Assembly: GCF_036345175.1 (NCBI RefSeq)
Contig: NZ_CP107780.1
Location: 9,858,001-9,922,000, forward strand
DNA length: 64,000 bases
Source: Streptomyces sp. NBC_00576
GTDB taxonomy: Bacteria; Actinomycetota; Actinomycetes; Streptomycetales; Streptomycetaceae
Direction: 5' to 3'
Below, piece by piece: positions 9,165 to 17,262 of the stretch (positions are counted from its first letter, which is position 1; each line of letters starts with the position of its first letter). A program made the translations under genes and the position numbers. Below the pieces are notes generated by a model. The model was not told the origin of the DNA, did no database searches, and worked only from the letters and a program-made list of their open reading frames with translations.

Positions 9165-9481
9165 TCATCTGCTGTTGTCCAACGTAGAGTTGGAGTTCCG
9201 GCGGCAGAAGAGGGCACGTGCGGTGAGGTGCTCCGCACGCCGATGACCGCGCAGGTCACGCCAGTCGGACGGCCAGCGAAGTAGCTTCTCGGCCGGATGC
9301 GGCAGGTGCGCGGTCAGCTCGCCGCGAACACCGCGTCGAGCGGCTCCGATCCCGCTCCCAGGACCACTCCCGAAGGCCCCACGGCGGCACGTAGCGGCGT
9401 CAGGGCGTGCCCAGCGCCACGGTCGGCGTCCAGCACGCGGGCGGAGAAGAACTCCTGGACGTGTGTGTGGTCGTCGCTCAT
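9165..9481 (-). pseudogene. decayed class I SAM methyltransferase
   Basis: Reading the minus strand from ATG 9481 gives a 55-residue frame: MSDDHTHVQEFFSAR, then VLDADRGAGHALTPLRAAVG and PSGVVLGAGSEPLDAVFAAS, stopping at 9314. This resembles the start of a Streptomyces SAM methyltransferase family whose motif I reads VLDAGCGTG, but a block between SAR and VLDA is missing and motif I is degraded. The next frame continues with ELTAHLPHPAEKLLRW, as in the middle of that family, then runs into unrelated sequence ending at 9165. I infer an internal deletion, a frameshift near 9314 and loss of the C-terminus. The family assignment is from memory of homologues, not a search. Confidence 0.55.
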
Positions 9482-9633
9482 GTTCCGCATGATCCCGCAC
9501 GGACGAGAAGTACCGCACAGCGCACACGTTCGAGCTGGACGCGATCGTTCAGGCGCAATTCCCTGCCATATTTCAATACCTTTCGAAATGCGCCCCCTTT
9601 GCGCGCCCGTCCCCCCACTAGCGTCCCGTGGTC

Positions 9634-10410
9634 ATGGGACACCTGGACCACGCCGCCTTCGGCTGGCTGACCCCCGTACTGTCATACGTGATGGCCTGCA
9701 TAGGGGCCGCCCTCGGGCTGCGCTGCACCGTCCGTGCGCTCGGCGCGACCGGGCGCTCGCGCCGCAACTGGCTTCTCACCGCCGCCTCCGCGATCGGCAC
9801 CGGCATCTGGACCATGCACTTCGTGGCCATGCTCGGTTTCAGTGTCGGCGGCACCGACATCCGCTACGACGTGCCGCTGACCATCCTCAGCCTCCTCGTC
9901 GCCATGGCCGTCGTCTCCACCGGAGTCTTCGCCGTCGGCTACGGGCACGATCGCGCCCGGGCGCTCTTCGTCGGCGGCCTCACCACCGGGCTGGGCGTGG
10001 CGAGCATGCACTACCTCGGTATGGCCGCGGTACGGCTGCACGGTGATGTGAAATACGACCCGGTGCTCGTCGCGCTCTCCGTGGTGATCGCCGTCGTCGC
10101 GGCCACCGCGGCCCTGTGGGCGGCGCTGAACATCCGGTCGCCGATCGCGGTGACGGTCGCTTCACTCGTCATGGGGGCGGCCGTCAGCAGCATGCACTAC
10201 ACCGGGATGTTCGCGGTGCACGTGGACGTCACGCCTTCCGGCGAGGTGCTGCCCGGGGCCACGGCGATGCAGTTCATCTTCCCCCTCGCCGTCGGCCTCG
10301 GGTCCTATCTCTTCCTGACCTCGGCGTTCGTCGCCCTGTCGCCGACGGCCGGGGAACGCGAGGCATCCGAGTCCGCCCAGCGACCGGTCGAGAGCGTCGC
10401 TGCCCGTTAG
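9634..10410 (+). CDS. MHYT-domain integral membrane protein
   Basis: 258 residues from ATG 9634; an in-frame GTG lies two codons upstream and neither has a clear ribosome site, so a leaderless mRNA is possible. Three MHYT-type motifs are visible: WTMHFVAML, ASMHYLGMAAV and SSMHYTGMFAV, with seven or so hydrophobic helices, as in the MHYT family proposed to bind copper and sense O2, CO or NO. There is no attached GGDEF/EAL or kinase domain, as is common in actinobacteria. The next gene, 63 bases downstream, is the conservon sensor kinase; a shared transcript is possible. Confidence 0.88.
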   Translation: MGHLDHAAFGWLTPVLSYVMACIGAALGLRCTVRALGATGRSRRNWLLTAASAIGTGIWTMHFVAMLGFSVGGTDIRYDVPLTILSLLVAMAVVSTGVFAVGYGHDRARALFVGGLTTGLGVASMHYLGMAAVRLHGDVKYDPVLVALSVVIAVVAATAALWAALNIRSPIAVTVASLVMGAAVSSMHYTGMFAVHVDVTPSGEVLPGATAMQFIFPLAVGLGSYLFLTSAFVALSPTAGEREASESAQRPVESVAAR

Positions 10411-10473
10411 GAGCGCGCACAGGGCCTGCGCGGCCCGCGCGGCACGCCCCGAACCACCACGAGCGAGGAGGCC

Positions 10474-13002
10474 ATGCGTACACCCCGCAGGACACCCACA
10501 GCCGCCCCCGGGGCGGCGCTCCCGGTGCGCGGACGCCGGGCGCACGCCGGTCCGCCGGCCGATGAAGTCTCCGAGGAGCCCCTCGGGGCTCTGCCCGACG
10601 AGATACCCACGCGCGCGGGACGCTGGCGTATGCGGCCGGGAACCGTCCGCGCCAAGATCGTCTGCCTTCTGATGGTGCCGGTCGTCTCCCTGCTCGCGCT
10701 GTGGGCGTACGCCACTGTCACCACAGCCCAGGACGTCGCCCGGCTGCGGCAGCTGCAACGCGTCGACACTCAGGTGCGTGCCCCGGTCGCCGCCGCCGTC
10801 GCCGCACTCCAGGCCGAACGCGAGGCCGCCGTACGCCACGCCACCGATCCGGCCGCAGTCCCAGGCGTAGACCTCACAACGTTGGGCGAGCGCACCGACG
10901 GGACCGTGGCGAAGCTGCGCCTCGGCGACCGCAACACCGTCGCCGACGGCGAGGAACTGCCCGCCGGAGTGGCGGACCGCCTGGAGACCTTCGTCGCCGA
11001 CGTCGAACAACTGCGCACCCTGCGGACCTCGGTCCTCGACCGCCGTACCGGTTGGTCCGAGGCGTACGCGCAGTACACGAGGACCATCTCGGCGGCCTTC
11101 GCCGTGGGCGGTGCGCTCACCGGCATCCAGGACGCCGAACTCGGCTCCGACGCGCGCGTGCTGCTCGAATTCTCCCGCGCGGGAGAGGCGTTGGCGCAGG
11201 AGGACGCCGTACTCGCCGGGGCGCGGCTCGCCGGGCGCCTCGACGGACAACGGCTGCGGCTGTTCACCGGGGCCGTCAACACCCGCCTCACCCTCCTCGA
11301 AGCCACCGTCTCGGACCTGCGCGGCCCGGAACGAGCCACCTGGCAGAACCTCGCGGCAGGCAGCGCGTACGCCACTCTGGCCGCCGTCGAGAACAAGGTG
11401 CTCGGCACCCGCCCGGGCGTCAGGGCGATCGCTGCCGCGCCCGAAGCCACCTGGACCAGGACACACGCACGCGTGCAGGGCGGTATGCGGGCCATCGAGG
11501 CGGACGCGGGCCACGACGTCGCGGACCGGGCCGACCCCTTCACCCGGGGTCTGCTCACCCCGGCCGGCGCCGCGGTCCTGCTCGGCCTCGCCGCTGTCGC
11601 CGCGTCCCTGGTGATCTCCGTACGCATCGGACGCGGCCTCGTCGTCGAGCTGGTGAGCCTGCGCAACAGCGCCCTGGAGATCGCCCGCCACAAGCTGCCG
11701 CAGGCCATGCTGAAGCTGCGCGCGGGAGAGGAGATCGACATCCGGGCCGAGGCACCCCCCGGACCGCCCGCCGAGGACGAGACCGAACAGGTCGCGGAGG
11801 CCCTCGGCACCGTCCACCGCGCCGCCCTGCGCGCCGCCGTGGAACGCGCGGAACTGGCCAGCGGCATCTCCGGGGTCTTCGTCAATCTCGCGCGCCGCAG
11901 CCAGGTCCTCGTGCACCGCCAACTGAGCCTCCTCGACAGCATGGAGCGCAGATCCGACGATCCGAACGAACTCAGCGACCTGTTCCGGCTCGACCACCTC
12001 ACCACCCGTATGCGGCGCCATGCGGAGAGCCTGATCATCCTCTCCGGAGCGGCACCCGGCCGGGCCTGGCGCCTGCCGGTCTCCCTGACGAACGTGGTCC
12101 GCGCCGCCGTCTCCGAGGTCGAGGACTACGCGCGCGTGGAGGTACGACAGTTCCCCGAGGCGTCGGTCGCGGGCACCGCCGTCGCCGACCTCACGCATCT
12201 CCTGGCGGAGATCGTCGAGAACGCCGCCCAGTTCTCACCTCCGCACACCAGGGTGCGCATCACCGGCGAACCGGTCGGCAACGGCTACGCCGTGGAGGTC
12301 GAGGACCGGGGACTCGGGATGGGCAAGGAGACCCTCGCCGAGGCCAACCGCCGCATCGAACAGTCCGAGGCGCTCGACCTGTTCGACAGCGACCGGCTCG
12401 GCCTCTTCGTGGTCAGCAGGCTCGCTGCCCGGCACGGCATCAAGGTGCATCTGCGGACCTCGCCCTACGGCGGCACCACCGCGGTCGTCCTGCTGCCCAC
12501 GGCACTGCTGCACGGCGGCGCGGCGGACCGCTCTCCGCGCGCCGCGGTGGACCGGGAGCGAGCCGTCGAACGCGAGTACGCGCGCGTGCCCGCTGCCGCC
12601 GACCCGCCCCAGGAACCGGTCCAGGCATCGGCGGACCGCCCCGCACTGGTGGCTCCCGCACAGGCCTCCGCGGAGACCGCCCCCGAATCGCCACCACCAC
12701 GGGTCACCGCCCTGCGGCTGCACCGTCCGCCCGAGGGCCCCGTCGAAGAGGAGGAGTCCGACGACCTCCCGCGACGCGTCCGCCAGGCACACCTCGCCCC
12801 CCAACTGCGCGAACAGCGCCCCGAAGAGCCGGCCCGGACGCCGGGCTCCCGAAGCGAGGACAAGCGCACCCCCGAGGCCGTACGGGACCGCATGGCGGCC
12901 TACCGCGACGGCTGGGTGCGCGGCGGCGGCAGCTCACCCGGCCGCGGAGCCGGCCCAGGCCCCGAAACCGGCAGAGACAGCAGCGAAGGAGACCGCGCAT
13001 GA
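10474..13002 (+). CDS. cvnA: CvnA-type sensor histidine kinase with nitrate/nitrite-sensing-like domain
   Basis: 842 residues. After a basic cytoplasmic N-terminus come a membrane helix (about 62-82), a long extracytoplasmic helical region of the NIT type (about 85-360), and a second helix (about 363-385). The cytoplasmic part has LDHLTTRMRRHAE with a candidate phosphoacceptor His508, then an HATPase domain with N-box EIVENAAQFSPP (about 578-589) and G-box VEDRGLGMG. The C-terminal 170 residues are Pro/Arg-rich and disordered. This is the first gene of a conservon, in which a membrane kinase-like protein assembles with Roadblock, DUF742 and small GTPase partners. The start has a GAGGAGG ribosome site, and its TGA overlaps the cvnB start (ATGA). 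Confidence 0.93.
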   Translation: MRTPRRTPTAAPGAALPVRGRRAHAGPPADEVSEEPLGALPDEIPTRAGRWRMRPGTVRAKIVCLLMVPVVSLLALWAYATVTTAQDVARLRQLQRVDTQVRAPVAAAVAALQAEREAAVRHATDPAAVPGVDLTTLGERTDGTVAKLRLGDRNTVADGEELPAGVADRLETFVADVEQLRTLRTSVLDRRTGWSEAYAQYTRTISAAFAVGGALTGIQDAELGSDARVLLEFSRAGEALAQEDAVLAGARLAGRLDGQRLRLFTGAVNTRLTLLEATVSDLRGPERATWQNLAAGSAYATLAAVENKVLGTRPGVRAIAAAPEATWTRTHARVQGGMRAIEADAGHDVADRADPFTRGLLTPAGAAVLLGLAAVAASLVISVRIGRGLVVELVSLRNSALEIARHKLPQAMLKLRAGEEIDIRAEAPPGPPAEDETEQVAEALGTVHRAALRAAVERAELASGISGVFVNLARRSQVLVHRQLSLLDSMERRSDDPNELSDLFRLDHLTTRMRRHAESLIILSGAAPGRAWRLPVSLTNVVRAAVSEVEDYARVEVRQFPEASVAGTAVADLTHLLAEIVENAAQFSPPHTRVRITGEPVGNGYAVEVEDRGLGMGKETLAEANRRIEQSEALDLFDSDRLGLFVVSRLAARHGIKVHLRTSPYGGTTAVVLLPTALLHGGAADRSPRAAVDRERAVEREYARVPAAADPPQEPVQASADRPALVAPAQASAETAPESPPPRVTALRLHRPPEGPVEEEESDDLPRRVRQAHLAPQLREQRPEEPARTPGSRSEDKRTPEAVRDRMAAYRDGWVRGGGSSPGRGAGPGPETGRDSSEGDRA

Positions 13003-13436
13003 TCAAGGACCCGAGCACGAGGGCGGAGCGGCGGTCCGGCGAACTCGACTGGCTGCTCGACGACCTGGTACTGCGTGTCAGCGAGGTGCGGCACGCGGTG
13101 GTGCTGTCCAACGACGGCCTCGCGGTGGGCGCCTCCACCGATCTCAAGCGCGAGGACGCGGAGCATCTGGCCGCGGTCGCCTCCGGCTTCCACAGCCTGG
13201 CCAAAGGCGCCGGACGGCACTTCGGTGCCGGTGGCGTGCGTCAGACCATGGTGGAGATGGACGACGGCTTCCTGTTCGTCGCCGCCGCCGGTGACGGCTC
13301 CTGCCTCGCCGTACTCACCGCCGTGACCGCCGACATAGGTCTCGTGGCATACGAGATGGCACGGCTGGTGAAGCGCGTGGGCGAGCACCTCCACACGGCG
13401 CCGCGAGCAGCGGCGCGCCCGCACGCCGCCGGATGA
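12999..13436 (+). CDS. cvnB: Roadblock/LC7 domain protein CvnB
   Basis: 145 residues with a complete Roadblock/LC7 fold: LDWLLDDLVLRVSEVRHAVV, LSNDGLAVG, then EDAEHLAAVASGFHSLAKG and the strand/helix C-terminal half. Roadblock proteins dimerise and regulate small GTPases, as MglB does for MglA; here the partner should be CvnD. The start overlaps the cvnA stop by ATGA, implying coupled translation. It is closely similar to the second Roadblock protein at 14802-15215. Confidence 0.93.
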   Translation: MIKDPSTRAERRSGELDWLLDDLVLRVSEVRHAVVLSNDGLAVGASTDLKREDAEHLAAVASGFHSLAKGAGRHFGAGGVRQTMVEMDDGFLFVAAAGDGSCLAVLTAVTADIGLVAYEMARLVKRVGEHLHTAPRAAARPHAAG

Positions 13437-13458
13437 GGCGAGAGGGCGGCCCGCACAG

Positions 13459-13872
13459 ATGACCGAGGACACGACAGGCACCCTGCAGGAGCCGGGCAGC
13501 CAGTGGTACGACAACGAGGCCGGGCCCCTCGTCCGCCCGTACGCCATGACGGGCGGACGCACCAGACCCGGCCCCACTGGGGTGCGCTTCGACCTGATCG
13601 CGCTCGTCACGCTCGACACGGGCGCACCCGGCATGGACGACGACACCGTGCTCGGACCAGAGCACCGGGCCCTCATCGACCTGTGCCGTACGGAGACGCA
13701 GTCCGTCGCCGAACTCTCCGCGGGCACGGACCTCCCCGTAGGGGTGGTGAGGGTGTTGCTCGGCGACCTCCTGGAGCTGGGCCGCGTCATCGTCAGCCGT
13801 CCGGTACCGCCCGCACAACTGCCCGACGAACGCATCCTGCGAGAGGTGATCGAAGGGCTGAGGGCGCTGTAG
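13459..13872 (+). CDS. cvnC: DUF742 protein CvnC
   Basis: 137 residues. The DUF742 signature is clear: WYDNEAGPLVRPYAMTGGRT near the N-terminus, then a winged-helix-like segment (AELSAGTDLPVGVVRVLLGD) and the family's characteristic end REVIEGLRAL. DUF742 proteins are conservon components of unknown biochemical role, probably scaffolds or DNA-binding-like adaptors. It starts 22 bases after cvnB. Unusually, cvnD does not follow directly but after 178 bases. Confidence 0.93.
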   Translation: MTEDTTGTLQEPGSQWYDNEAGPLVRPYAMTGGRTRPGPTGVRFDLIALVTLDTGAPGMDDDTVLGPEHRALIDLCRTETQSVAELSAGTDLPVGVVRVLLGDLLELGRVIVSRPVPPAQLPDERILREVIEGLRAL

Positions 13873-13945
13873 AAGAGAGACGTGGAACCATCCGGACCAG
13901 GCCGAGTTGTGCCCTCTTCCGGACACCTGACGGGCGCAAGCCGCT

Positions 13946-13981
13946 CCCGTCGGGCTAATAGCGGTCCAATCCCCCGACGGG
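13946..13981 (+). terminator. hairpin in the cvnC-cvnD gap
   Basis: Arms CCCGTCGGG (13946-13954) and CCCGACGGG (13973-13981), 9 bp, with an 18-base loop and no U-tract. It may attenuate read-through from cvnC or mark a rearrangement scar; role inferred. Confidence 0.4.
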
Positions 13982-14028
13982 GAACAGTCGTTGCCATGAT
14001 GCTGCCTACGGACTTCGACCGTTGCCGG

Positions 14029-14070
14029 CACCTCCCGAGAGAAGTGATCGATGGTCTCCGAGCACTCCGA
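14029..14070 (+). pseudogene. 3' vestige of a second cvnC overlapping the cvnD start
   Basis: In the frame one base off cvnD, bases 14029-14067 encode HLPREVIDGLRAL, almost the same as the REVIEGLRAL end of the intact CvnC 160 bases upstream. The next codon is CGA (14068-14070), one substitution from TGA, which would give the family's usual GLRAL-stop. In intact conservons cvnC commonly ends over the start of cvnD, so this looks like the tail of a lost cvnC copy that once preceded this cvnD. No further upstream DUF742 sequence is recognisable. Chance similarity is possible for such a short stretch. Confidence 0.5.
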
Positions 14071-14656
14071 CGCCACGGACGACGAAATGTCAGCCCTGGC
14101 GTTGAAGATATTGGTCGCCGGCGGATTCGGCGTGGGCAAGACCACCTTGGTGGGCGCGGTCAGTGAGATCAGGCCACTGCGAACCGAGGAACTACTGAGC
14201 GAGGCCGGCCAGTTGGTGGACGACACCGACGGCGTGGACCAGAAGGTCACGACAACCGTCGCCATGGACTTCGGCCGCATCACCATCCGGTCGGGCCTCT
14301 CCCTGTACCTCTTCGGTACGCCGGGCCAGGACCGTTTCTGGTTTCTGTGGGACGAACTGTCGCAGGGCGCCCTCGGAGCCGTCGTCCTCGCGGACACCCG
14401 CCGACTGGAGGACTGCTTTCCCGCAGTGGACTACTTCGAGCACCGGCACATCCCGTTCGTGGTGGCCGTCAACTGCTTTGCCGGCGCCCGGGCCTACGGA
14501 GCCCAGGACGTGTCGCGCGCCCTCGACCTCGACCAGGGCACGCCAGTGGTGCTCTGCGACGCCCGCGACCGCGATTCGGGCAAGGAAGTACTGATCCGGC
14601 TGGTCGAGTACGCCGGGCGGATGCACACCGCCCGGCTGCTCGACTCGGTGAGCTGA
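14051..14656 (+). CDS. cvnD: small Ras-like GTPase CvnD
   Basis: 201 residues. The P-loop GGFGVGKTT is at 24-32 and the G3 region reads FGTPGQDRF, the form typical of conservon/MglA-like GTPases. The protein should cycle between GTP and GDP states under control of a Roadblock partner and relay the CvnA signal. The ATG at 14051 lies within a relic of a cvnC reading frame; GAGAGAAG upstream is a modest ribosome site. It is followed after 145 bases by another Roadblock gene rather than by the cytochrome P450 (cvnE) found in some conservons. Confidence 0.93.
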   Translation: MVSEHSDATDDEMSALALKILVAGGFGVGKTTLVGAVSEIRPLRTEELLSEAGQLVDDTDGVDQKVTTTVAMDFGRITIRSGLSLYLFGTPGQDRFWFLWDELSQGALGAVVLADTRRLEDCFPAVDYFEHRHIPFVVAVNCFAGARAYGAQDVSRALDLDQGTPVVLCDARDRDSGKEVLIRLVEYAGRMHTARLLDSVS

Positions 14657-14801
14657 CACGAGGAGCACGCGGCTGATCCCCCGCAACACCGTTCCCTCTG
14701 CGCCATGAACCCGTCCTGCTTGCTCGGAGGGCGGCCGTGGGGAAGGCTGGCTGACCGGATCCTTCGGCTTGGAGGACCTGCCGCACGGGGAGATCACAAA
14801 C

Positions 14802-15215
14802 ATGGCTCAGAACCAAGGACTTGGCTGGCTGCTGGACGATCTGACCGAGCGTGTCGAACACATACGACATGCGCTGGTCCTGTCGAACGACGGGCTGGTG
14901 ACAGGCGCGAGCGCGGGACTTCGACGTGAGGACGCCGAACATCTCGCCGCCGTGTCCTCGGGCCTGCACAGCCTGGCGAAAGGCTCGGGACGCCACTTCG
15001 GCGCCGGCAAGGTACGTCAGACAATGATCGAGTTCGACGACGCGGTGCTGTTCGTCACGGCGGCCGGTACCGGTAGCTGTCTGTGCGTACTCGGCGCTGC
15101 GGACGCCGACATCGGCCAGATCGCATACGAGATGACACTGCTCGTCAATCGGGTCGGCGAACACCTCGACGTGGATGCCAGGCAACCCGAAAACATCCCG
15201 ACATCAGAGGCCTGA
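14802..15215 (+). CDS. second Roadblock/LC7 domain protein
   Basis: 137 residues from ATG 14802, with GGGGAGA eight bases upstream. It shares most of the core with CvnB (WLLDDLTERVEHIRHALVLS against WLLDDLVLRVSEVRHAVVLS, and EDAEHLAAV, HSLAKG, GRHFGAG, VRQTM). An extra Roadblock gene after cvnD may be a partner of CvnD or the cvnB of a second, partly deleted conservon. Its C-terminal tail (DARQPENIPTSEA) differs from CvnB. It has its own ribosome site and probably its own promoter in the 145-base gap. Confidence 0.9.
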   Translation: MAQNQGLGWLLDDLTERVEHIRHALVLSNDGLVTGASAGLRREDAEHLAAVSSGLHSLAKGSGRHFGAGKVRQTMIEFDDAVLFVTAAGTGSCLCVLGAADADIGQIAYEMTLLVNRVGEHLDVDARQPENIPTSEA

Positions 15216-15242
15216 CCTGCGAATATGCTGCTCCGGTGAGAG

Positions 15243-15251
15243 TTATCCACA
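15243..15251 (+). other. single perfect DnaA-box match TTATCCACA
   Basis: A 9-base match to the consensus DnaA box in the 127-base gap between the Roadblock gene and the DUF6397-like gene, upstream of possible promoter hexamers TTGCCC and TACGGT separated by 19 bases. It is AT-rich relative to its surroundings. It could be a DnaA titration or regulatory site; one isolated box may be chance. Confidence 0.35.
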
Positions 15252-15342
15252 GGCTTGCCCGGGTGGGCGCCGAAGCGGCTACGGTTTTTCCCGAGGCCGG
15301 CGCACACGGCGCGGGCCAGCCACTCCACGGGGGAGACCGACC

Positions 15343-16359
15343 ATGTCCGCCACCGGCATCACACAACCCGCCCAGACCGCCGTCGTACCGGCCACCGGCA
15401 GGCTCCACACTTCCGGCGCACCCTTTGCGCCGAGCCGTGCCGCACGCGAACTGGGGCTCAAACGACGCGAGTTCGACCTCGCGATCCATCTCGGGTGCGT
15501 CCGGACCGTTCCTGACGAAGGGGGCGGCGGCCGACGCGTCGGCCGCGACGAGATCGACCGGCTGCGCAATGACCAACGCTTCCCCGAAACGCTGCGCGAA
15601 CGCGTCCGAGCGGTGGGCACGGCGGATGGCGCGAAGCTCATGCATGTGACTCCCACCCGGTTCACCCGCCTCGCCCGGCTGGGGCTGGTGACGCCGGTGA
15701 ACTTCTACCTCAACCGCTACCGGGCCGTGGTCTGGCTCTATCTCGCCGACGAACTACGGCAGTTCGCGGCCGGCAAGGACACCGCCCCGCTGCTGACCGG
15801 CCGTACGTCCCAAAGTCTGCGGGACCAACTCGAAGCAGGATTTGACCTGCGGTCCCGCAACTGGCGGGGACGGCAACTGGGATTCCTGCTCCGAACGGCC
15901 GACGGCCCGTGGGCGCGAGCGGCAGTCGTGGCGTCCTTCCTCGACCCCGCCCAGGTCGCGGAAATCGTCAACGACCCGTACGAACGCGCTTACCTGAACC
16001 GCTTCCGGCCCGAACAGTCGGCCCACGGCGTGCCGGGGTCGCCTGCCGCCCGACTGGCCGAACGGATCATGACCGCGGACGACCAGGACGAGATCGGCTG
16101 GCTCCGCGCAGACCTGACCGAAACCCTGGCCGAGGCCCGTGACCACCGACCCGCACCTCGCCCGAGGTCGGAACACGCCCCGCTCCCGTACGAAGAGCTC
16201 GAACAGGAGCACGTCCGGTCCTCGCCCCCGCTGCAGGTCAGCCGACCCGAGGTTTCCGAGCAACCCGGGGCACCTGAGCGAACCCGCGGCCTGTTGAGCC
16301 GCCTGCGCGGCAGAAACCCACGACCCGCGCGGGACCGCAGGCGCGCCGCGCGAGTCTGA
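15343..16359 (+). CDS. DUF6397-like Streptomyces protein
   Basis: 338 residues from ATG 15343 with GGGGGAGA upstream. The first part (PSRAARELGLKRREFDLAIH, VPDEGGGGRRVGRDEIDRL) looks like a MerR/excisionase-like helix-turn-helix, followed by a second helical unit (VTPTRFTRLARLGLVTPVNF) and a helical middle. The C-terminal 80 residues are Pro/Arg-rich and probably disordered. I recognise this as the Streptomyces-restricted family usually called DUF6397, from memory. It may bind DNA; no experimental role is known to me. It ends 14 bases before the convergent thioesterase stop. Confidence 0.82.
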   Translation: MSATGITQPAQTAVVPATGRLHTSGAPFAPSRAARELGLKRREFDLAIHLGCVRTVPDEGGGGRRVGRDEIDRLRNDQRFPETLRERVRAVGTADGAKLMHVTPTRFTRLARLGLVTPVNFYLNRYRAVVWLYLADELRQFAAGKDTAPLLTGRTSQSLRDQLEAGFDLRSRNWRGRQLGFLLRTADGPWARAAVVASFLDPAQVAEIVNDPYERAYLNRFRPEQSAHGVPGSPAARLAERIMTADDQDEIGWLRADLTETLAEARDHRPAPRPRSEHAPLPYEELEQEHVRSSPPLQVSRPEVSEQPGAPERTRGLLSRLRGRNPRPARDRRRAARV

Positions 16360-16373
16360 ACCGGACGGGGCCC

Positions 16374-17243
16374 TCAGCTCAGCTTCCGGAACAGACCCTC
16401 CTGGACCACGGAGACGAGCAGCCTGCCCTCGACGTCGTAGATCCGGCCGCGAGCCAGCCCGCGCCCGCCCGTGGCGATGGGGGACTCCTGGTCGTACAGG
16501 AACCACTCGTCCGCGCGGAACGGCCGGTGGAACCACATGGCGTGGTCCAGCGAGGCCATATCGAAGGTGCGTGGGCCGAACAGGGGCTCCACCGGGAGTC
16601 GGACGGCGTCCAGCAGCGTCATGTCGCTGGCGTACGTCAGCGCACACGTGTGGACGAGCGGATCGTCCCCCAGCGGGCCGACCGTGCGCATCCACACCGC
16701 GCTGCGCGGCTCCAACTGCTGGACCTCCTCGGGGGTCCAGAGCAAGCGGTCCACATAACGGATGTCGAAGGGCTGACGGCGCGCCATTCGCTCGAACTGC
16801 TCGGGCAGCGCGCCGAGATGCTCCTTGATCTCCTGGGTGACGTTCGGCAGGGACCCCGGATCGGGGACCTTCCGGGCCGGCGGCAGCTGATGTTCGAAGC
16901 TGCCTTCCTCGGGCTTGTGAAAGGAGGCGGTGAGATTGAAGATCGTGCGGCCCTGCTGCACGGCCGTGACCCGCCGGGTCGTGAACGACCGGCCGTCACG
17001 GACCCGTTCGACCTGGTACACGATCGGCACGCCCGGACGGCCCGGGCGCAGGAAGTACGCGTGCAATGAGTGCACCGGACGTTCGCCGTCCGTGGTGCGC
17101 CCGGCGGCGACCAGCGCCTGGCCCGCCACCTGGCCGCCGAAGACCCGTTGGAGGGATTCGTCGGGGCTGCGGCCACGGAAGATGTTGACCTCGATCTGCT
17201 CCAGGTCCAGCAGGTCGACGAGTCTCTCGGCTGCGTTCGTCAT
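16374..17243 (-). CDS. tesB: acyl-CoA thioesterase II
   Basis: 289 residues, the usual length of TesB. Double hot-dog fold signatures are visible: RVFGGQVAGQALVAA near 33-47 and HSLHAYFLRPG in the first half, and ASLDHAMWFHRPF (Asp233) and VVQEGLFR (Gln281) in the second. Asp and Gln correspond to two members of the E. coli TesB catalytic triad. It hydrolyses acyl-CoA to free acid and CoA. The ATG at 17243 is followed by TNAAERLVDLLDLEQIE, the common N-terminus. It lies 19 bases downstream of the helicase gene and is probably cotranscribed with it. Confidence 0.93.
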   Translation of the reverse strand: MTNAAERLVDLLDLEQIEVNIFRGRSPDESLQRVFGGQVAGQALVAAGRTTDGERPVHSLHAYFLRPGRPGVPIVYQVERVRDGRSFTTRRVTAVQQGRTIFNLTASFHKPEEGSFEHQLPPARKVPDPGSLPNVTQEIKEHLGALPEQFERMARRQPFDIRYVDRLLWTPEEVQQLEPRSAVWMRTVGPLGDDPLVHTCALTYASDMTLLDAVRLPVEPLFGPRTFDMASLDHAMWFHRPFRADEWFLYDQESPIATGGRGLARGRIYDVEGRLLVSVVQEGLFRKLS

Positions 17244-17262
17244 GGGTGCGATTCTCCTGTGC

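Noticed and set aside
9570..9589. AT-rich ATTTC/GAAAT repeat before the MHYT gene
   Set aside because: Arms of only 5 bp with a 10-base spacer; no -35/-10 pair with good spacing, so a promoter cannot be supported.
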